Shown: one piece after another, positions 60,999-64,000 of the stretch
How positions within the stretch are numbered: the stretch's first letter is position 1
How the letters are laid out: the number at the start of each line of letters is the position of its first letter
From: Streptosporangium amethystogenes
GTDB lineage: Bacteria; Actinomycetota; Actinomycetes; Streptosporangiales; Streptosporangiaceae
Length of the DNA: 64,000 nt
Direction: 5' to 3'
NCBI RefSeq assembly: GCF_000721075.1
Contig: NZ_JOEQ01000001.1
Location: 334,235 to 398,234, forward strand
Made by a program: the position numbers and the translations under genes
The notes under the pieces: model-generated
What the model was told of the DNA's origin: nothing
Seen by the model: the letters and a program-made list of their open reading frames with translations, nothing else
Database searches by the model: none

Positions 60999-62225
60999 TC
61001 AGGCCGACAGGAGTGCCGCAGTGGTCTGGTCGCGCATGCCCCACGGCGAGCCGTAGGCGTTGAGCAGTTCCAGGAAGGGCACCGCGTCGAACGCCTCGGG
61101 GCCGAGCACCCCGGTGCCCGACCAGGCGCCGGTGGCCAGCAGCTCCAGGGCGACCACCGGGTGCACCGCCGTCTGCCAGACCACGGCCTGGCAGCCGTAC
61201 TCCCGCATCGACCACTCGTTGTCGACCACGTGGTAGAGGTAGACCTCGCGCGGCCGTCCGTCCTTGCCCACGCCCTTCACCCAGGTTCCGGCGCAGGTCT
61301 TGCCCCGCATCCGGTCACCAAGCGTGGCCGGGTCGGGGAGGCTGGCCGCGACCACGTCGCGCGGCGAGGTCTCGACACCACCCACCTTGATCTTGCCCGC
61401 CCGGTCCAGGCCCAGCTTGTGCAGGGTCTTCAGGACTCCGATGAACTCCTCGCCGAGACCGTACTTGAACGTCACCCGCCTGGCGTCGATGTAGCGCGGT
61501 ACCAGGAGCACCTCCTCGTGCTCGACATTGACGCACTCGACGGGCCCGATCCCCTCGGGGAAGTCGAAGACCTCGGGCTCACTGAACGGCTCGGTGGTGT
61601 GCCAGTCGCCGTCCTCCCAGACCACCGGCGGGTTGAGGCACTCCTCGATGGTCGTCCAGATGGAGAACGTCGGCGCGAAGTCATAACCCTCGACCACCAG
61701 GTTGGAGCCGTCGCGGACACCGATCTCCTCGATGCTCTCGAAGAGGTGCTCGGCGGCGTAGCGCGCGAAAACGTCGGCCAGCCCAGGTTCCACGCCCATG
61801 CCGACCAGCGCCAGCCCGCCCCGCTCCCGCCACGCCTCGCCGAGGGCGAACTGCTCGTCGCCGAGCTTCACCCCGGTCAGCTCGTACGGTCTGCGGGGAT
61901 GGGGGCGCGAGAGCGACATCGCCATGTCGAGGTAGTGGGCTCCGGCGTTGAGCGCCGCCTCGAACAGGGACATGGTGAAGCGGGGATCCACCGCGTTGAA
62001 GAGCACGTCGCAGCGGTGCTCGGTGAGGGCGGCCTCGACCGCCACCCGGTCGGAGGCGTCCAGTCCGATGGCACTGAAACGCGGGTCCGCGATCCTGGCC
62101 ACCACGGCGGCGGCCCGGTCCTGCTGGGAGTCGGCGACCACGATGTGTTCGAAGAAATCTCGGCGTGCGGCGATCGGGACGACGGCGGAGCCAACGCCGC
62201 CCGCTCCAACGAGGAGGATTCTCAT
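60999..62225 (-). CDS. Saccharopine dehydrogenase family oxidoreductase
   Basis: A 408-residue NAD(P)-dependent enzyme. The cofactor loop is MRILLVGAGGVGS at the start. LDASDR and DVLFNAVDPRF are the next Rossmann landmarks, and the C-terminal catalytic domain begins near GMGVEPGLADVF. Related enzymes handle saccharopine, lysine, or carboxyspermidine/homospermidine, so the polyamine/lysine setting fits. ATG 62225 is used; an in-frame GTG at 62243 would overlap the palindromic operator. It is convergent with the zinc-ribbon gene. Confidence 0.88.
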   Translation of the reverse strand: MRILLVGAGGVGSAVVPIAARRDFFEHIVVADSQQDRAAAVVARIADPRFSAIGLDASDRVAVEAALTEHRCDVLFNAVDPRFTMSLFEAALNAGAHYLDMAMSLSRPHPRRPYELTGVKLGDEQFALGEAWRERGGLALVGMGVEPGLADVFARYAAEHLFESIEEIGVRDGSNLVVEGYDFAPTFSIWTTIEECLNPPVVWEDGDWHTTEPFSEPEVFDFPEGIGPVECVNVEHEEVLLVPRYIDARRVTFKYGLGEEFIGVLKTLHKLGLDRAGKIKVGGVETSPRDVVAASLPDPATLGDRMRGKTCAGTWVKGVGKDGRPREVYLYHVVDNEWSMREYGCQAVVWQTAVHPVVALELLATGAWSGTGVLGPEAFDAVPFLELLNAYGSPWGMRDQTTAALLSA

Positions 62226-62244
62226 GGCGACCAGCCTACCCACT

Positions 62245-62267
62245 GACTGGTCGACCAGTCGATATTA
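62245..62267 (-). promoter_or_regulatory. Perfect 16-bp palindrome over the promoter start
   Basis: GACTGGTCGACCAGTC (62245-62260) is a perfect palindrome. On the minus strand TAATAT (62267-62262) forms a -10 box just upstream, putting the expected transcription start inside the palindrome. This is a typical repressor layout. Confidence 0.72.
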
Positions 62268-62411
62268 GGAGCATGATTTTCCCACTGAATCCATCGCCAA
62301 AAACGATCAGAGCAACGAAAAACATAGCTTGTTACTGGGATCGCCGACATAGAGAGGTAGAGGGAACATCGCGGAGCCCCTTTGGGGGCGAGGAGGCGAC
62401 CGCGGCCGGCC

Positions 62412-63734
62412 TCAGTCGGAGATCTGCGGCTTTCCAGGCCCGGAGGATGCCCGCAGGCTCTTCCAGCGCTCCGCCCAATCGGCGTAGTCGGTGCACTCCC
62501 CGCCCAGGCCGCCGCAGTCCCTCACCGGGCGGGTGGCGAAGAGGACGTCGCGCAGCCGGCGGTTGTCACGCACCTGGTACACCTCGCACATCCGGCGGGC
62601 ACGCCCGCCACACGCCTCCGGATTGGCCGGGGCGAGACCGGTCCAGGCCGCGGCGGGACGCTGCGCCCGCACCGAGCCCATCCAGTTCAGCCACCGGTAG
62701 GCGCAGTTCGGGCTGGCCGGCTTGGCCGCGAGCATCCACGAGTCGACCCACCCTGTCGCCGGGACCCCCTTCAGCACCTTCATCGGCCGGTCCGCGCGCT
62801 GGAAGAGGTCAAGGTGGTAGGGCAGAACCTGGGCGATTCGCACCCGCTCCGCCGACAGTGCCCTGACCAGGTCGAGCAAACCGTCCCAGTAAACCCGGTC
62901 GGGGCCGTCGCCCTCGGCGAGGAGCCCCATCGCGGCGTCGAGCTGGGCGGGGGTGAGCTGGAACGGATCCTTGATCTTCAACTGGGGGCGCGTCGCCTTG
63001 AGGGCGAGCGCGGCGTCGGCGATGCTCAGCGGGCTGTTCCTGATCGCCGCCGGAGCCGTCCCGTAGAGGGCAAGGGGTCCCCGCGGCCCGTCCCCTTCGC
63101 GGGCCACCCGGTTCACCCCCCACAGGTAGGGGATGCCGTAGACCTTGCCGTCCTCGCGCAGGCCGGGCAGCTCGCGCAGGCGCTTGGGGATCCGCCGGTA
63201 GTCAGCGACCAGCGCGGTGTCGAGCGGCGCGACCTTCCCCTGCTCCACCAGCAGACCGGCCAGGTCGGGGGCGGCCGAGAGCACGTCGTAGCCGCCCTGG
63301 GCGAACCTGTCGGCCATCTCCTCGCTTGTCCTGACCCGGTCGAGCTTGACGACGCAGCCGCTCTCCTGCTCGAAGGGCGTCAGCCAGTTGACCTGCGAGC
63401 TGGCCCCGCCGTACTCGACGTACCCCTGGAACGTGAGCACCCGGAGCATGCCCTCGCCCTTGCCGATGGACGCCGACGGTGTCGGGCTGGGGGTGGCTTC
63501 GGACCCGGAGCCGGGCGTCGTGACGGGCGTGCCGGAGAGTGTGGCGGAGGGCGTGGGGCTCCGCACCGGCGGGGTCGCGCTCGCGCCCCCCGTCTGGGCC
63601 AGGGCCGCGAGCACCAGGCCGCCCGCCCCCAACACCGCCCCGAGACGCGCGCGACGGAGCCTGTCCCTGCCCACGAGGCCCACGAGGTTTCCTCCCGACG
63701 TCGCCACCGATCTGCCCGGGAGCCTACCGGCCAT
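62412..63734 (-). CDS. Spermidine/putrescine-type ABC substrate-binding protein (PotD-like)
   Basis: A 440-residue exported binding protein. A basic N-terminus and hydrophobic segment (about 31-50) are followed by a Ser/Thr/Pro-rich stretch. The mature domain starts near residue 95 (MLRVLTFQGYVEYGGASSQV). The type II binding fold shows YDVLSAAPDLAGLL and YLWGVNRV; the latter matches the PotD region YTWGTTG loosely. There is no lipobox cysteine, which is unusual for a Gram-positive binding protein. Cysteines near the C-terminus could form disulfides. AGGAGG precedes the ATG. No permease or ATPase gene follows, so it is an orphan or its partners lie beyond the window. Confidence 0.85.
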   Translation of the reverse strand: MAGRLPGRSVATSGGNLVGLVGRDRLRRARLGAVLGAGGLVLAALAQTGGASATPPVRSPTPSATLSGTPVTTPGSGSEATPSPTPSASIGKGEGMLRVLTFQGYVEYGGASSQVNWLTPFEQESGCVVKLDRVRTSEEMADRFAQGGYDVLSAAPDLAGLLVEQGKVAPLDTALVADYRRIPKRLRELPGLREDGKVYGIPYLWGVNRVAREGDGPRGPLALYGTAPAAIRNSPLSIADAALALKATRPQLKIKDPFQLTPAQLDAAMGLLAEGDGPDRVYWDGLLDLVRALSAERVRIAQVLPYHLDLFQRADRPMKVLKGVPATGWVDSWMLAAKPASPNCAYRWLNWMGSVRAQRPAAAWTGLAPANPEACGGRARRMCEVYQVRDNRRLRDVLFATRPVRDCGGLGGECTDYADWAERWKSLRASSGPGKPQISD

Positions 63735-63803
63735 CCTCTGCCTCCTGCGGCCCGTCGGGGGTATGCGCCCCGACCCGCGCCACGGCAGAGATGTCAGAAC
63801 ACG

Positions 63804-63844
63804 CGTGAGGCCCGCGTCCCGGCAGGAGGGACGCGGGCCTCACG
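63804..63844. terminator. Strong hairpin terminator after the edge gene
   Basis: A perfect 17-bp stem containing TGAGGCCCGCGTCCC with a 7-nt loop, 27 bp downstream of the mmsA stop on the minus strand. Confidence 0.85.
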
Positions 63845-63871
63845 GTTCAGGGGCCGGTGGTTACGGGACCG

Positions 63872-64000
63872 CTAGCCGTTGGTGGGGAAGCCGAGGTTGA
63901 CGCCGCCGTGGCTCGGGTCGAGCCAGCGGGAGGTGACGACCTTGCCCCGGGTGTAGAAGTGCACGCCCTCGGTCCCGTGCACGTGGGTGTCGCCGAAGAG
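63872..64000 (-). CDS. mmsA: Methylmalonate-semialdehyde dehydrogenase, C-terminal end (cut by window edge)
   Basis: The last 42 codons of a gene entering from the right. The peptide LFGDTHVHGTEGVHFYTRGK, then VVTSRW and a TAG stop, matches the conserved end of CoA-acylating methylmalonate-semialdehyde dehydrogenase (MmsA/IolA), which converts methylmalonate or malonate semialdehyde to propionyl- or acetyl-CoA in valine, beta-alanine and inositol breakdown. The catalytic part is outside the window. The reading was translated by hand from the complement. Its setting next to gabT and a PotD-like protein fits amine and beta-amino-acid catabolism. Confidence 0.85.
   Translation of the reverse strand, partial: LFGDTHVHGTEGVHFYTRGKVVTSRWLDPSHGGVNLGFPTNG

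Overview
The window is high-GC actinobacterial chromosome. Its style resembles Streptosporangium/Nonomuraea-type genera: many GTG starts, GTGA/ATGA stop-start overlaps, PASTA and non-PASTA Ser/Thr kinases, and a DUF5999/anti-sigma ATPase pair. Genus placement is inference. I see no rRNA, tRNA, CRISPR array, insertion sequence or phage gene.

Region 1 (about 1.9-46 kb) is a catabolic island interleaved with ordinary genes. Eight sites matching CCAAGCRWKYGCT lie at 1873, 8849, 11791, 14068, 27912, 35178, 35318 and 42808. All point the same way relative to the gene downstream, and several abut a recognisable -10 hexamer. A ninth, variant site at 42786 faces the opposite direction. They precede about 22 genes: five luciferase-like monooxygenases, two AMP-forming acyl-CoA synthetases and an NDP-forming one, a paired acyl-CoA dehydrogenase, two SDRs, a zinc alcohol dehydrogenase, an OB-fold/Zn-ribbon protein, a VOC protein, a cyclase-family hydrolase, an esterase, an alpha/beta hydrolase, an isochorismatase-fold protein without its catalytic triad, and a Liv-type importer whose two permeases and one ATPase form a single polypeptide. 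The simplest reading is a TetR-type regulon for uptake and oxidation of an unknown, possibly cyclic or terpenoid/steroid-like, carbon source. No thiolase, hydratase or obvious regulator of it is present.

Genes interleaved with the island: a GH1 beta-glucosidase with a ROK repressor (4.8-7.7 kb), two Ser/Thr kinases (12-14 and 39.5-41.5 kb), a large LuxR-type ATPase regulator (19.5 kb), an anti-sigma ATPase plus DUF5999 (22 kb), a CHAP-domain membrane protein (23.3 kb), a secreted trypsin-like protease followed by a hairpin-rich 3' region (27.9-29.9 kb), and an MMPL exporter with a divergent TetR (36.5-39.5 kb).

Region 2 (46-55 kb) holds a HipA-like kinase/DUF3037 pair and the isoprenoid genes dxr and ispG with their usual GNAT neighbour. 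The site-2 protease gene that usually separates dxr from ispG is absent, and a secreted S33 peptidase sits between ispG and the GNAT gene. Two tandem secreted serine proteases follow.

Region 3 (55-64 kb) looks like a GABA/polyamine/amino-acid catabolic set: an aldehyde dehydrogenase, a TetR, a PucR-type regulator divergent from gabT, a small Zn-ribbon protein, a saccharopine-dehydrogenase-like enzyme behind a perfect 16-bp palindrome, a PotD-like binding protein, and the C-terminus of a methylmalonate-semialdehyde dehydrogenase running off the right edge. Strong hairpin terminators separate most convergent units.
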